From: Jatrophihabitans sp.
GTDB taxonomy: Bacteria; Actinomycetota; Actinomycetes; Mycobacteriales; Jatrophihabitantaceae
Reading direction: 5' to 3'
Assembly: GCA_025963285.1 (NCBI GenBank)
Contig: JAOPUX010000097.1
Span: 1 to 64,000 of the forward strand
Length of the DNA stretch: 64,000 nt
Numbering within the stretch: the stretch's first letter is position 1; the number at the start of each line of letters is the position of its first letter. Positions 1 through 8,668 of the stretch are shown here, piece by piece. Position numbers and translations under genes: made by a program. The notes below the pieces were generated by a model. It did not search any database and was not told where the DNA came from. It worked only from the letters and a program-made list of their open reading frames with translations.

Positions 1-954
1 GTCGCGGTGGCCACGGCGACGCGGGATGCCGCGCAGGGGCGGGCGCTCGTCGAGGCGGCCACGGCAGGCTTCGCCGACCTCGCCGCGGCCCGGGCCGCGG
101 TGCTGCCGGCACGACAGAGCGACGAACTCCGCGCCCTCGTGCGGCAGTGGGGGAGTATCGCCGCGGCCCGGCACGGCGCCGTCACCGCGCAGGAGTTCGC
201 CGGTCTGGATCCGGCGGAGGCCGAGATGCTCCAGACCGACACCACCTCCCAGGCATCGCTGCTGCAGGCGGCACTAGCCGAGGCCGAGGCGGCGGCACGC
301 CGGCTCGCGGTGGCGGCCGAACGGGCGCAGGCGGCCCAGCTGCGGTTCGTCGCGGCGCGCGCCGAGGCTGATGCGGTGGCCGGCGAGCACGAGGCGCTCG
401 ATGTCGCGACGGCGCCGGTGGTCCACCTCGCGCGGCTGGCCAAGGGCATGAGCGGCAACCGCCGGGTCAACCTCACCACCTACGTGCTGCGGCAGTGGTT
501 CGAACAGGTGGTCCGGGCAGCCAATGCGCGGCTGACGGGCATGTCCTCCGGCCGCTACGAACTCGTCCGCGTGGACGAGGGCACCACCAAGGCCGAGCGC
601 ACCGGCCTCACGCTGCAGGTCCTCGACAAGCACACCGGCGAGCAGCGCAGTACCCGATCACTCTCCGGCGGCGAGACGTTCTACACCTCCCTCGCCCTGG
701 CGCTCGGTCTCGCCGATGTCGTGCGGGCCGAGGCGGGCGGCGTGGAGCTCGACACGCTCTTCATCGACGAGGGCTTCGGCAGCCTCGACGCGGAGACGCT
801 CGACCAGGTGATGGAGGTGATCGACGAGCTGCGCAACCGAGGCCGCACCGTCGGCATTGTCAGCCACGTCGCCGAGCTCAAGCACCGCATCGCCGAGCGC
901 ATCGAGGTGCGCCGGCTGCCGGACGGTTCGTCCACCCTGCGCGTCGTCGCCTGA
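1..954 (+). CDS. sbcC: Exonuclease SbcC, C-terminal part (5' end outside window)
   Basis: This is the C-terminal half of an SMC-like ATPase of the SbcC/Rad50 family, the partner of SbcD in the nuclease that opens DNA hairpins and processes double-strand breaks. The frame is open from base 1, so the gene starts upstream. Bases 1-430 encode an Ala/Arg/Glu-rich coiled-coil arm. The ATPase signature LSGGET lies at 661-678, Walker B DTLFIDEGFG at 751-780, and the H-loop VSHV at 859-870. The region from the signature to the stop reads as intact. An unlisted upstream sbcD would be expected. A hairpin terminator follows directly. Confidence 0.93.
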   Translation, partial: VAVATATRDAAQGRALVEAATAGFADLAAARAAVLPARQSDELRALVRQWGSIAAARHGAVTAQEFAGLDPAEAEMLQTDTTSQASLLQAALAEAEAAARRLAVAAERAQAAQLRFVAARAEADAVAGEHEALDVATAPVVHLARLAKGMSGNRRVNLTTYVLRQWFEQVVRAANARLTGMSSGRYELVRVDEGTTKAERTGLTLQVLDKHTGEQRSTRSLSGGETFYTSLALALGLADVVRAEAGGVELDTLFIDEGFGSLDAETLDQVMEVIDELRNRGRTVGIVSHVAELKHRIAERIEVRRLPDGSSTLRVVA

Positions 955-964
955 GGCCGGCCGT

Positions 965-1019
965 CGCTGAACGCTCTGCGGTGGTGCACTCGGTGAGTCG
1001 TGCCGCAGTGCATTCAGCG
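965..1019. terminator. Bidirectional terminator hairpin between sbcC and cysQ
   Basis: The arms 965-981 and 1003-1019 pair at 15 of 17 positions. The loop contains a further small stem (ACTC 988-991 with GAGT 995-998). It sits between two convergent genes, so it can serve both. No clear T-tract follows, which is usual in high-GC actinobacteria. Confidence 0.7.
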
Positions 1020-1043
1020 TCGCGTTGGAGCGTCCCGCCAGCG

Positions 1044-1787
1044 TCAGCCTGCGGCGGCTATCGCGTCGAGGAGCGGCCGGGCCAAGTCGGCGCGGCAGAT
1101 CAGCAGGTCGGGCAGGTACGGGTGCGCGGCGTTGTAGGTCAGCTCCGAGCCGTCGACCCGCGAGGCGTGCAGGCCGGCCCCGAGGGCGACGCCCACCGGC
1201 GCGGCCGAGTCCCACTCCCACTGACCGCCGGCGTGCAGGTAGGCGTCGGCGTCGCCGCGCAGCACGGCCATCGCCTTCGCCCCCGCCGAGCCCATCGGGG
1301 CCAGCACCCCACCGAGCTGGGCAGCCACCGGGGCGGCGAAGGCGGGCGGGCGGCTGTCGGAGACCAGGAAGACGGGCTGCTCGCGCTCACCCCGCACCGC
1401 CACGGAGGCGTCGGTGTAGACGACGTCCAGTGACGGCTGGGCCACCGCTGCCGCGGTGATCCCCGCTGCCGCCCGTTCCCATAGCGCGACGTGCACGGCC
1501 CAGTCCGAGCGGCCCGGCATCCCGTACTCGCGCGTGCCGTCGAGCGGATCGATGATCCACACCCGGTCGGCCGACAGGCGCGCGGGCGAGTCGGCCGACT
1601 CCTCCGACAGCACCGCGTCACCGGGGCGTCCCGCTGCGAGCAGGTCGAGCAACAGCACGTTGGACTGCGCGTCGCCTGCCTTCCCCAGCTCCTTGCCCTC
1701 CAGCCCCGACTCGGCGCGCAGCTTCAGCAGCAGCTCACCGGCCCGGACCGCCAGGTCGGCGGCGAACTCGCTGTCCGCCGAGGTCAC
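1044..1787 (-). CDS. cysQ: 3'(2'),5'-bisphosphate nucleotidase CysQ
   Basis: Predicted cytosolic phosphatase of the inositol-monophosphatase superfamily that hydrolyses PAP (and PAPS), removing the inhibitory by-product of PAPS-dependent sulfotransfer or reduction. The protein is 247 aa. It shows the metal-binding signature WIIDPLDGT preceded by SEES, and a second Asp motif near the C-terminus (WEWDSAAP). The GTG start overlaps the TGA of cysNC by four bases, so the genes are co-transcribed and probably translationally coupled. The context (cysD-cysNC-cysQ) favours CysQ over a true inositol phosphatase. Confidence 0.9.
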   Translation of the reverse strand: MTSADSEFAADLAVRAGELLLKLRAESGLEGKELGKAGDAQSNVLLLDLLAAGRPGDAVLSEESADSPARLSADRVWIIDPLDGTREYGMPGRSDWAVHVALWERAAAGITAAAVAQPSLDVVYTDASVAVRGEREQPVFLVSDSRPPAFAAPVAAQLGGVLAPMGSAGAKAMAVLRGDADAYLHAGGQWEWDSAAPVGVALGAGLHASRVDGSELTYNAAHPYLPDLLICRADLARPLLDAIAAAG

Positions 1788-3622
1788 TGCTGCTCGACGC
1801 GGTCGATGACGAAGGCGGCGAGTGCGTCGACGTCACCGTCGCTGGGCCGGAGCATCAGGTCGGGGGAGAGCGGAGCCTCGTACGGCGCGCTGATGCCGGT
1901 GAAGTCCGGGATCTGCCCGGCCCGCGCCTTGGCGTATAGGCCCTTCGGGTCACGCGCCTCGGCCACCTCGAGCGGGGTGTCCATGAAGATCTCGAGGAAC
2001 GGCAGGCCGTCGGCGACATGGGCCGCGCGAGCCGCATCCCGGTCGGCCCGGTACGGGCTGACCAGCGAGACGATCGCCACCACACCGGCGTCGGCCATCA
2101 GCTTGGCCACCTCGGCGACCCGGCGGACGTTCTCGGCGCGGTCCTCGGGGCTGAAGCCCAGGTTGGCGTTCAACCCGTGCCGCAGGTTGTCGCCGTCGAG
2201 GATGTAGGCGGGGCGCCCGGAGGCCACCAGCCGTCGCTCGACCTCTACCGCCACCGACGACTTGCCCGAGCCGGAGAGTCCGGTGAACCACAGCGTCATG
2301 CCCTTGGTCTTGCGCTGCTCGCGGGTCACCGCACCGCTGTGCCAGACGATGTTGGACTCCGGCTGGCTGGTGCCCAGGATCATCCCGGCGCCGACCGTGC
2401 TGTTGGTGGCCTCGTCGATGAGGATGAAGCTGCCGGTGTCGCGGTTGCGCTGGTACGGGTCGAAGTGCAGCGGCTTCTGCGTGCGCAGCCGCACCCGGCC
2501 GATCTCGTTGAGGCGCAGCTCCGGAGCCTGGTCGTCGCGGTGCAGGGTGTTGATGTCGAGGCGGTACTCGAGGTCCTTGATCGACGCGCGGGTCTCGCGG
2601 GTGGTGTGCAGGATCGTGTACGTGGAGCCGGCGGCCAGCGTGCTGTCGCCGTTCATCCAGCAGATCATCGCGTCGACGTCCTGCGAGCTGGTCGGCTTGT
2701 TGTTCGGACGGCAGATCATGTCGCCGCGGCTGATGTCGATGTTGTCGGCGAGCTCGACGGTGACGGCCTGCCCGGTGAAGGCCTCGTCGAGCTTCTCCCC
2801 GCCCGGCCCCCACACGTTGCTCACCTTCGTCGAGAAGCCCGAGGGCAGCACGGTGACGTCATCGCCCGGCCGGAAGACACCACCGGCCACGGTGCCGGCA
2901 TAGCCGCGGAAGTCGTGGAAGTCGGCCTGCTGCGGGCGGATGACGTACTGCACCGGCAGCCGCGAGTCGATCAGGTTGCGGTCCGACGCCACGTGCAGCT
3001 CCTCGAGGTGCCGCAGCAGCGCCGGCCCCTCGTACCAGGGCATCGCCGAGCTGCGCGTGACCACGTTGTCGCCGGTCAGCGCGGAGACCGGGATGAACGT
3101 GAGGTCGGTGACCTCGAGCTTGGCCGCGAAGGCCGCGAACTCGGTGCGGATCTCCTCGAAGCGCTCCTGCGCGTAGTCGACGAGGTCCATCTTGTTCACG
3201 CAGAGCACGAGGTGCGGGATGCCGAGCAGGGTGGCCAGGAAGGCGTGCCGCCGCGACTGCTCCAGCACACCGTGGCGCGCGTCGATCAGGATCAGCGCGA
3301 CGTCGGCGGTGGAGGCGCCGGTGACCATGTTGCGCGTGTACTGGATATGGCCCGGGGTGTCGGCGATGATGAACTTGCGCCGCGGCGTGGCGAAGTAGCG
3401 GTACGCGACGTCGATCGTGATGCCCTGCTCGCGCTCGGCGCGCAGGCCGTCGGTGAGCAGCGCCAGATCCGGGCCCTCGTGGCCGCGGGCCACCGAGGCG
3501 GTCTCGACGGCACCGAGCTGGTCTTCGAAGATCGCCTTGCTGTCGAAGAGCAGGCGGCCGATGAGCGTGGACTTGCCGTCGTCGACGCTGCCCGCCGTGG
3601 CGATGCGGAGAAGTTGCGACAT
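1784..3622 (-). CDS. cysNC: Bifunctional sulfate adenylyltransferase subunit 1 / APS kinase (CysN-CysC fusion)
   Basis: The enzyme couples GTP hydrolysis to adenylylation of sulfate (with CysD), then phosphorylates APS to PAPS. The chosen ATG at 3622 gives 612 aa beginning [19 protein letters not shown]. Residues 1 to about 440 are the CysN GTPase: P-loop near residue 12, DTPGH and NKMD motifs, then EF-Tu-like beta-barrels. From about residue 442 comes CysC, with its own P-loop GLSGSGKSS and the kinase motif [18 protein letters not shown]. The start codon overlaps the cysD stop (TAATG). The frame stays open upstream, but that extension is out-of-frame cysD and is not part of the protein. Confidence 0.95.
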   Translation of the reverse strand: MSQLLRIATAGSVDDGKSTLIGRLLFDSKAIFEDQLGAVETASVARGHEGPDLALLTDGLRAEREQGITIDVAYRYFATPRRKFIIADTPGHIQYTRNMVTGASTADVALILIDARHGVLEQSRRHAFLATLLGIPHLVLCVNKMDLVDYAQERFEEIRTEFAAFAAKLEVTDLTFIPVSALTGDNVVTRSSAMPWYEGPALLRHLEELHVASDRNLIDSRLPVQYVIRPQQADFHDFRGYAGTVAGGVFRPGDDVTVLPSGFSTKVSNVWGPGGEKLDEAFTGQAVTVELADNIDISRGDMICRPNNKPTSSQDVDAMICWMNGDSTLAAGSTYTILHTTRETRASIKDLEYRLDINTLHRDDQAPELRLNEIGRVRLRTQKPLHFDPYQRNRDTGSFILIDEATNSTVGAGMILGTSQPESNIVWHSGAVTREQRKTKGMTLWFTGLSGSGKSSVAVEVERRLVASGRPAYILDGDNLRHGLNANLGFSPEDRAENVRRVAEVAKLMADAGVVAIVSLVSPYRADRDAARAAHVADGLPFLEIFMDTPLEVAEARDPKGLYAKARAGQIPDFTGISAPYEAPLSPDLMLRPSDGDVDALAAFVIDRVEQQ

Positions 3623-4533
3623 TAGAAGTACCCCTCCTTCTTGCGGTCTTCCATGCCGGCCTCGGAGATGCGGTCGTCGGCGCGCGTCGCTCCGCGCTCG
3701 GTGATTCGGGCCGCTGCGACCTCGTCGACGACGGCCTGCCGGGTACCCGCGGTGGACTGCACGCAGCCCGTGCAGGTGGCATCGCCGATGGTGCGGAAGC
3801 GCACCATCGCCTCGTAGACCTCCTCGCCGGGCTGTGGCTCGATGAAGCGGTTCACCGCCAGCAGCATGCCGTCGCGCTCGACCACGGTGCGCGAGTGCGC
3901 GTAGTAGAGCTGCGGCAGGTCGATCTCCTCCTGCAGGATGTAGTTCCAGATGTCGAGCTCGGTCCAGTTCGACAGCGGGAAGACGCGCATGTTCTCGCCC
4001 TTGCGGTGGCGGCCGTTGTAGAGGCTCCACAGCTCCGGGCGCTGGTTGCGCGGGTCCCACTGGCCGAACTCGTCACGGAAGCTGAAGACGCGCTCCTTGG
4101 CGCGGGCCTTCTCCTCGTCGCGCCGGGCGCCACCGAAGACCGCGCCGAACTGGTTCTCCTTGATGCCGCGCAGCAGCGACACCGTCTGCAGCTGGTTGCG
4201 CGGGCCGAGCGGGCCACCCACCTCGACGGCGCGGCCGGCGTCGATGTCGTCCTGCACGCTGGCGACGATCAGGCGCAGCCCGTAGCGCTCGACGGTGCGG
4301 TCGCGGAACTCCAGTACCTCGTCGAAGTTCTGGCCGGTGTCGACGTGCATCACCGGGAAGGGCACCGGTGCGGGCCAGAAGGCCTTCACCGCGAGGTGCA
4401 GCATCACCACCGAGTCCTTGCCGCCGGAGAAGAGCAGCGCGGGCTTCTCGATGGTCGCGGCCACCTCGCGGAAGATATGCACCGCTTCGGCTTCGAGCTT
4501 GTCCAGGTCGGTCAGCTCATAGGTCGTCGTCAT
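3622..4533 (-). CDS. cysD: Sulfate adenylyltransferase subunit 2
   Basis: Catalytic ATP-pyrophosphatase subunit that forms APS from sulfate and ATP in complex with CysN. The PP-loop LLFSGGKDSVVMLHL lies near residue 40, followed by HVDTGQNFDE. The C-terminal motifs CTGCVQST and EDRKKEGYF are typical of CysD. I chose the ATG at 4533 (MTTTYELTDLD..., 303 aa) because this matches the usual family N-terminus and GAAAGG lies about 12 bases upstream. An in-frame ATG further up (4611) would add 26 basic residues unlike the family. It is the first gene of cysD-cysNC-cysQ and is divergent from the steroid-type operon. Confidence 0.94.
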   Translation of the reverse strand: MTTTYELTDLDKLEAEAVHIFREVAATIEKPALLFSGGKDSVVMLHLAVKAFWPAPVPFPVMHVDTGQNFDEVLEFRDRTVERYGLRLIVASVQDDIDAGRAVEVGGPLGPRNQLQTVSLLRGIKENQFGAVFGGARRDEEKARAKERVFSFRDEFGQWDPRNQRPELWSLYNGRHRKGENMRVFPLSNWTELDIWNYILQEEIDLPQLYYAHSRTVVERDGMLLAVNRFIEPQPGEEVYEAMVRFRTIGDATCTGCVQSTAGTRQAVVDEVAAARITERGATRADDRISEAGMEDRKKEGYF

Positions 4534-4667
4534 TCGGGCAGTTGCCTTTCGCCGTCGTAGGGCGGCCTGCCGCCAGTGAGCGGCCTGTCTGGGGTGGTGC
4601 GCGATCTCCATTGTGCCAAGCGGTGGGGAACCGCTTGACGTAGCTGTCCACCGTCCCTACGTTGCAG

Positions 4668-4681
4668 TGGAACGTGTTCTA
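4668..4681. promoter_or_regulatory. KstR-like operator
   Basis: Bases 4668-4681 read TGGAACGTGTTCTA, an exact match to the published KstR core TnnAACnnGTTnnA. The surrounding bases extend the dyad to within one mismatch of CTAGAACGTGTTCTAG. It lies 49 bases before the SDR start at 4730, the right place to repress that operon, and could also affect divergent cysD. No KstR gene is in the window. Confidence 0.65.
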
Positions 4682-4729
4682 GTTTGGCCGTCGGGACGGC
4701 CCGTGGCAACCGCAGTCTTTTGGAGTCAT

Positions 4730-5518
4730 ATGTCTGTCTTCGCCGTCACCGGCTCGGCCTCGGGCATCGGTGCGGCGACGGCTGAACTCCTCCGCAGCGG
4801 CGGCCATCGCGTGGTGGGGGTCGACCTGCGCGACGCCGACGTGATCGCCGACCTCGGCACCGAATCTGGCCGTATACAGGCGATTGCGGGCGTGCTGGCC
4901 GCGTGCGGGCACCGCCTCGACGGGCTGGTCACCGCAGCCGGGATCGGGGCCAGCTCCACCGAGCAGGGTGGCCGGCTGGTGCGGATCAACTACTTCGGCA
5001 CGGTGGCTCTGGTCGACGGGCTCCGACCGGCGCTGGCCGCCGCCGAGACCTCGGCTGTGGTCTGCGTCTCGTCCAACTCCTCGACCTGCCAGCCGGACTG
5101 GCCGGAGGCGCTGGCCCTGGCCTGCATCGACGGCGACGAGGAGCGGGCCGTCTCGCTGGCCGAGGAGCAGCTCTCGCTCCTCGCCTACGCCCCGGCCAAG
5201 GCGGCGATCGCCTGGTGGGTCCGCGAACGTGCGGCGGAGTGGGCCGGCGACGGCATCCGGATGAACGCGATTGCGCCCGGGCTGATCGAGACCCCGATGA
5301 CCGACGCCCAGCGCACCGACCCCCTCATCGGCCAGTTCATCGACGCCTTCCCGGTGCCGCGCGGCACCCCCGGGCGCCCCGGCGAGGTGGCGGCCGTCAT
5401 CGATTTCCTGCTCAGCCCCGCCGCGAGCCTGCTCTACGGCTCGGTGATCTTTGCCGACGGCGGCACCGACGCCCTCACCCGCACCCGGGACTGGCCCGCA
5501 GTCTGGAGAACTCGCTAA
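4730..5518 (+). CDS. Short-chain dehydrogenase/reductase (hydroxysteroid dehydrogenase-like)
   Basis: Classical SDR oxidoreductase of about 262 aa using NAD(P)H. The cofactor motif TGSASGIG is at residues 7-14. The catalytic Ser is probably in CVSSNSSTC and the YxxxK pair is in LLAYAPAKAAIAW. The end of the fold shows the usual APGLIETPMT. The region SSTCQPDWPEALALACIDGD resembles 3-alpha-(20-beta)-hydroxysteroid dehydrogenases, whose name often goes with this type. The ATG at 4730 is preceded by TGGAG. The TAA overlaps the next ATG (TAATG). The KstR-like operator upstream fits a role in steroid or terpenoid catabolism; the actual substrate is unknown. Confidence 0.85.
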   Translation: MSVFAVTGSASGIGAATAELLRSGGHRVVGVDLRDADVIADLGTESGRIQAIAGVLAACGHRLDGLVTAAGIGASSTEQGGRLVRINYFGTVALVDGLRPALAAAETSAVVCVSSNSSTCQPDWPEALALACIDGDEERAVSLAEEQLSLLAYAPAKAAIAWWVRERAAEWAGDGIRMNAIAPGLIETPMTDAQRTDPLIGQFIDAFPVPRGTPGRPGEVAAVIDFLLSPAASLLYGSVIFADGGTDALTRTRDWPAVWRTR

Positions 5519-6717
5519 TGGAAGGCCCGATGACGCAGCCCATGACCCAGCCCCTCACCCAGGCCTTCGCCGACGCGGTGCTCGAGGCCGAGCAGCTGAT
5601 CCGCAACGCCCCCCACGTCGAGACCGAACAGGACCTGCGTGAGGGCTTCGACTACCTCGCGGGGATGGTCCGCCAGGCACTCAGCGCTGCCTGGGCCTTC
5701 GACCGGGACTTCCCGTACTTCGTCCGATCGGCCACGCCGTACACGAAGGTCGGGCTCGACAACCCGGACACGCTGTACTTCAGTGCCAACATCCACGACG
5801 ACGCCGAGTACGTCGTCACCGGCCGGCGCGGCACCACCGCCGACCTCAGCTTCCAGATCCTGGCCGGCAACTACACGCCGGCCGAGGTACCGGGCAGCCT
5901 CAACGCCTTCGACGACCGGGCGATCGAGATCAACGCCGACGGCTCGTTCGAGCTGCACTTCGGGCCGCCTCGCCACGATCCGCCACCCAACTACTTCGGA
6001 CTGGGTGCCGGCGCGTCGATGCTGCTGGCCCGCGAGGTCTTCAGCGACTGGACTTCGACCCCGAGCACGCTGCGCATCCAGCGCGTCGACAAGATCGGTA
6101 CTGCACCGCCGGCACCGCCCTCAGGCCTGCTGCAGAAGCGGATGAACGCCGCGGCCAAGTCGGTGACGGGCCAGATCAAGACGTTCCTGCAGTTCCCCGA
6201 GTGGTTCTACCTGAAGCTGCCGGTGAACACGATGTGGGAGCCGCGGCTGACGCCGGGCGGGCTGGCCACCCAGTACTCCTCGGCTGGCCACTACGAGCTC
6301 GCCGAGGACGAGGCCATGATCATCACGGTGCCGGTCTCCGAGGCGCCCTATCAAGGCTTCCAGCTCGGCAACATGTGGTACCTGTCGATGGACTTCATCA
6401 ACCACCAGACGTCGCTCACCGCCGACCAGGCCCGCCACGACCCGGACGGCAAGATCCGGATGGTGCTCAGCGAGCAGAACCCCGGGCTGACGAACTGGCT
6501 GGAGCGCACCGGTCACCGCCGCGGCTACCTGCAGTTCCGCTGGCAGCGCACCTCGCGCGAGTTCACCGTCGCGGACGGCCCCACCGTCGAGGTGGTGCCC
6601 TTCGCCGACCTGCCGACCGTGCTGCCGTACTACGACCAGGCGCGGATCTCGCCCGAGGAGTGGAGGCAGCGGATCGCCGCCCGCCAGGCCGCCGTCGCCG
6701 ACCGGATGCTCGGCTGA
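5518..6717 (+). CDS. DUF1214-type conserved protein (Rv3531c-like)
   Basis: A 399-aa soluble protein with no signal peptide. I recognise it as a DUF1214/DUF1254-like protein by its pattern (FPYFVRSATPYTKVGLDNPDTLYF, the late block ITVPVSEAPYQGFQLGNMW and the C-terminal PFADLPTVLPYYDQARISPEEW). Biochemical function is unknown. Start and stop overlap both neighbours by one base (TAATG, TGATG), so it is an obligate operon member. Its place between two SDRs and a sulfotransferase copies the order I recall for Rv3529c-Rv3531c of M. tuberculosis, part of the cholesterol/KstR gene set. The family label is from memory and should be checked. Confidence 0.75.
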   Translation: MEGPMTQPMTQPLTQAFADAVLEAEQLIRNAPHVETEQDLREGFDYLAGMVRQALSAAWAFDRDFPYFVRSATPYTKVGLDNPDTLYFSANIHDDAEYVVTGRRGTTADLSFQILAGNYTPAEVPGSLNAFDDRAIEINADGSFELHFGPPRHDPPPNYFGLGAGASMLLAREVFSDWTSTPSTLRIQRVDKIGTAPPAPPSGLLQKRMNAAAKSVTGQIKTFLQFPEWFYLKLPVNTMWEPRLTPGGLATQYSSAGHYELAEDEAMIITVPVSEAPYQGFQLGNMWYLSMDFINHQTSLTADQARHDPDGKIRMVLSEQNPGLTNWLERTGHRRGYLQFRWQRTSREFTVADGPTVEVVPFADLPTVLPYYDQARISPEEWRQRIAARQAAVADRMLG

Positions 6718-7493
6718 TGCTGCTCACCGACAAGGTCGTCGTCGTCTCCGGTATCGGCCCGGGGCTCGGCCGCAGCATCGCGCTGCAGAGTGCGAAGAAC
6801 GGCGCCGACCTGGTGCTCGTCTCGCGCACGAAGGAGCGTCTGGACGCGGTGGCCGACGAGGTGCGTGCCCTCGGGCGCAGCGCGTTCGTGGTGCCCACCG
6901 ACATCAATGACGACAGTGCCTGCGTCGAGCTGGTCGATCGCGTACTCGGCGAGTACGGGCATGTCGACGTGCTCGTCAACAACGCCTTCGCCATCCCACC
7001 GCTGAAGGGGCTGCTCGACGTCGACTTCGACGCGGTGCGCGCCAGCATGGAGACGAACGTCTTCGCCGCGCTTCGTCTCTCGCGTCTCTTCGCGCCGCAG
7101 CTGGCCGCGGCGCGGGGTGCCATCGTCATGATCAACTCGTCGGTGCTGCGGCACAGCGGGCTGCCGTACGGCCCGTACAAGATGACCAAGGCCGCGCTCC
7201 TCGCGATGGCGCAGGCGCTGGCCACCGAGCTCGGCCCGCGCGGCGTCAGGGTGAACTCGGTGGCGCCGGGCTGGATCTATGCCGAGATGGTCCAGGCACT
7301 CTTCGACTACCAGGCCGGGAAGCGGGGGATCACGGCAAAGGAGGTCTACGACGAGACGGCCGCGGCCTGCGACCTGCGCCGGCTGCCCGTGCCGGACTCG
7401 ATCGCCGACGCCGTCGTCTTCATGGCCAGCTCGATGGCGCGCGACATCACCGGCCACTGCCTGGACGTCAACGCGGGGGAGTTCCATGTCTGA
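6717..7493 (+). CDS. Short-chain dehydrogenase/reductase (Rv3530c-like)
   Basis: SDR of 258 aa. The N-terminal cofactor site VVSGIGPGLGRS replaces the usual TGxxxGIG. NNAF occupies the position of the NNAG motif. Ser in MINSSVLRHS and the YxxxK pair (GPYKMTKAALL) complete the active site. The C-terminal block APGWIYAEMVQALFDYQ is longer than in FabG-type enzymes, which fits a bulky substrate. Its ATG overlaps the preceding TGA, and its own end overlaps the sulfotransferase start by eight bases. It is predicted to act on the same pathway as its operon partners. Confidence 0.85.
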   Translation: MLLTDKVVVVSGIGPGLGRSIALQSAKNGADLVLVSRTKERLDAVADEVRALGRSAFVVPTDINDDSACVELVDRVLGEYGHVDVLVNNAFAIPPLKGLLDVDFDAVRASMETNVFAALRLSRLFAPQLAAARGAIVMINSSVLRHSGLPYGPYKMTKAALLAMAQALATELGPRGVRVNSVAPGWIYAEMVQALFDYQAGKRGITAKEVYDETAAACDLRRLPVPDSIADAVVFMASSMARDITGHCLDVNAGEFHV

Positions 7494-8622
7494 GCGCATC
7501 GGTCTGGGCACGGTGGAGGATGTGCACGCCTCGGCCCAGAAGATCACCGGGCTGTCGGACTTCGGCTCGCCGGACTACCTCGAGGCGCTCGAGGTCCTGA
7601 TGGATTCCTATGCCCGCGACGAGCGGCTGACGCCCTTCGGCAACAAGGCCAAGCGCGCCGAGATCCGCTCCGCGCTGGTGGCGCGGCTCTTCACCGAGCA
7701 GGCGTTCAAGGATTATCCGGACTCGGCCGAGGTGCAGATCACCCGGCCGATCTTCGTCACCGGCCTGCCGCGCACCGGCACCACCGCGCTGCATCGGCTG
7801 CTCTGTGCCGACCCCGCTCACCAGGGGCTAGAGCTCTGGCTGGCCGTGATGCCGCAGCCGCGGCCGCCGCGCGACACCTGGGCCGACAACCCGATCTACG
7901 CGCACATGTCGTCGATGTTCGAGAAGTTCCACGCCGACAACCCCGACTTCTCCGGCATCCACTACATGACGGCCGACACCGTTGAGGAGTGCTGGCAGCT
8001 GCTGCGCCAGGAGTTGATGTCGATCTCCTACGAGAGCCTGGCGTACCTGCCCACCTACTCCGAGTGGCTGCAGACGAAGGATTGGGCGGGCGCCTACGAC
8101 CGGCACCGGCGCACGTTGCAGCTGATCGGCATGAACGACGCGGAGAGGCGCTGGATCCTCAAGAACCCCAGCCACCTCTTCGCATTGGACGCCCTGCTCG
8201 CCACCTACCCTGACGCGATCGTCATCCAGACCCATCGTGACCCGCGCCAGCTCATCGCCTCCACGAGCAGCCTCAGCGCACAGGCCACGCTCGGCCAGTC
8301 GGAGCTGTTCCTCGGTGAGGTGATCGGCCGCTCGCAGCTGGAGCTCTGGGCACGCGGGGGCGAGGCCTTCGCCGAGGCGCGCACGCGGCACGACCCGTCG
8401 CACTTCCTGGACATCGAGTTCGCCGAGTTCAACGTCGACCCGGTGGGCGTGGCGCTGCGGGTCTACGAACACTTCGACATCCCGCTCTCCGAGGCGGCCG
8501 TAGCCGCGATCCACGCCGAGGGCGACGACAGCCGCAGCGAGGCGCGCCGCCCGACGCACAAGTACTCACTCGCCGACTTCGGGTTGACCGAGGCCGACGT
8601 CGAGGCCCGCTTCGGCCTCTGA
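7486..8622 (+). CDS. Sulfotransferase family protein (Stf/Rv3529c-like)
   Basis: A 378-aa cytosolic protein of the PAPS-dependent sulfotransferase superfamily. The 5'-phosphosulfate loop is at residues 92-106 (TGLPRTGTTALHRLL). A 3'-phosphate motif lies around residues 255-268 (HRDPRQLIASTSSL), and the conserved KNPSH block sits near residue 227. It starts inside the end of the preceding SDR (ATG at 7486). It is the last gene of the operon behind the KstR-like site. A sulfotransferase next to cysD-cysNC (PAPS maker) and cysQ (PAP remover) is a telling neighbourhood. The acceptor is unknown; a sterol-like or lipid alcohol is my inference. Confidence 0.85.
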   Translation: MSERIGLGTVEDVHASAQKITGLSDFGSPDYLEALEVLMDSYARDERLTPFGNKAKRAEIRSALVARLFTEQAFKDYPDSAEVQITRPIFVTGLPRTGTTALHRLLCADPAHQGLELWLAVMPQPRPPRDTWADNPIYAHMSSMFEKFHADNPDFSGIHYMTADTVEECWQLLRQELMSISYESLAYLPTYSEWLQTKDWAGAYDRHRRTLQLIGMNDAERRWILKNPSHLFALDALLATYPDAIVIQTHRDPRQLIASTSSLSAQATLGQSELFLGEVIGRSQLELWARGGEAFAEARTRHDPSHFLDIEFAEFNVDPVGVALRVYEHFDIPLSEAAVAAIHAEGDDSRSEARRPTHKYSLADFGLTEADVEARFGL

Positions 8623-8655
8623 CCCGGCGTCGCGCCGCTTCGGGCGCTGCATCCG

Positions 8656-8661
8656 TATCCT
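8656..8661 (+). promoter_or_regulatory. Probable -10 element for a leaderless sirtuin transcript
   Basis: TATCCT (TANNNT) ends seven bases before the GTG start at 8669 and no Shine-Dalgarno is present. No good -35 is visible. Confidence 0.4.
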
Positions 8662-8668
8662 GGATCGG

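Noticed and set aside
2018-3625. Open plus-strand frame of over 500 codons across cysNC
   Set aside because: It is antisense to a clear CysN-CysC protein and has low-complexity composition. It is a shadow.
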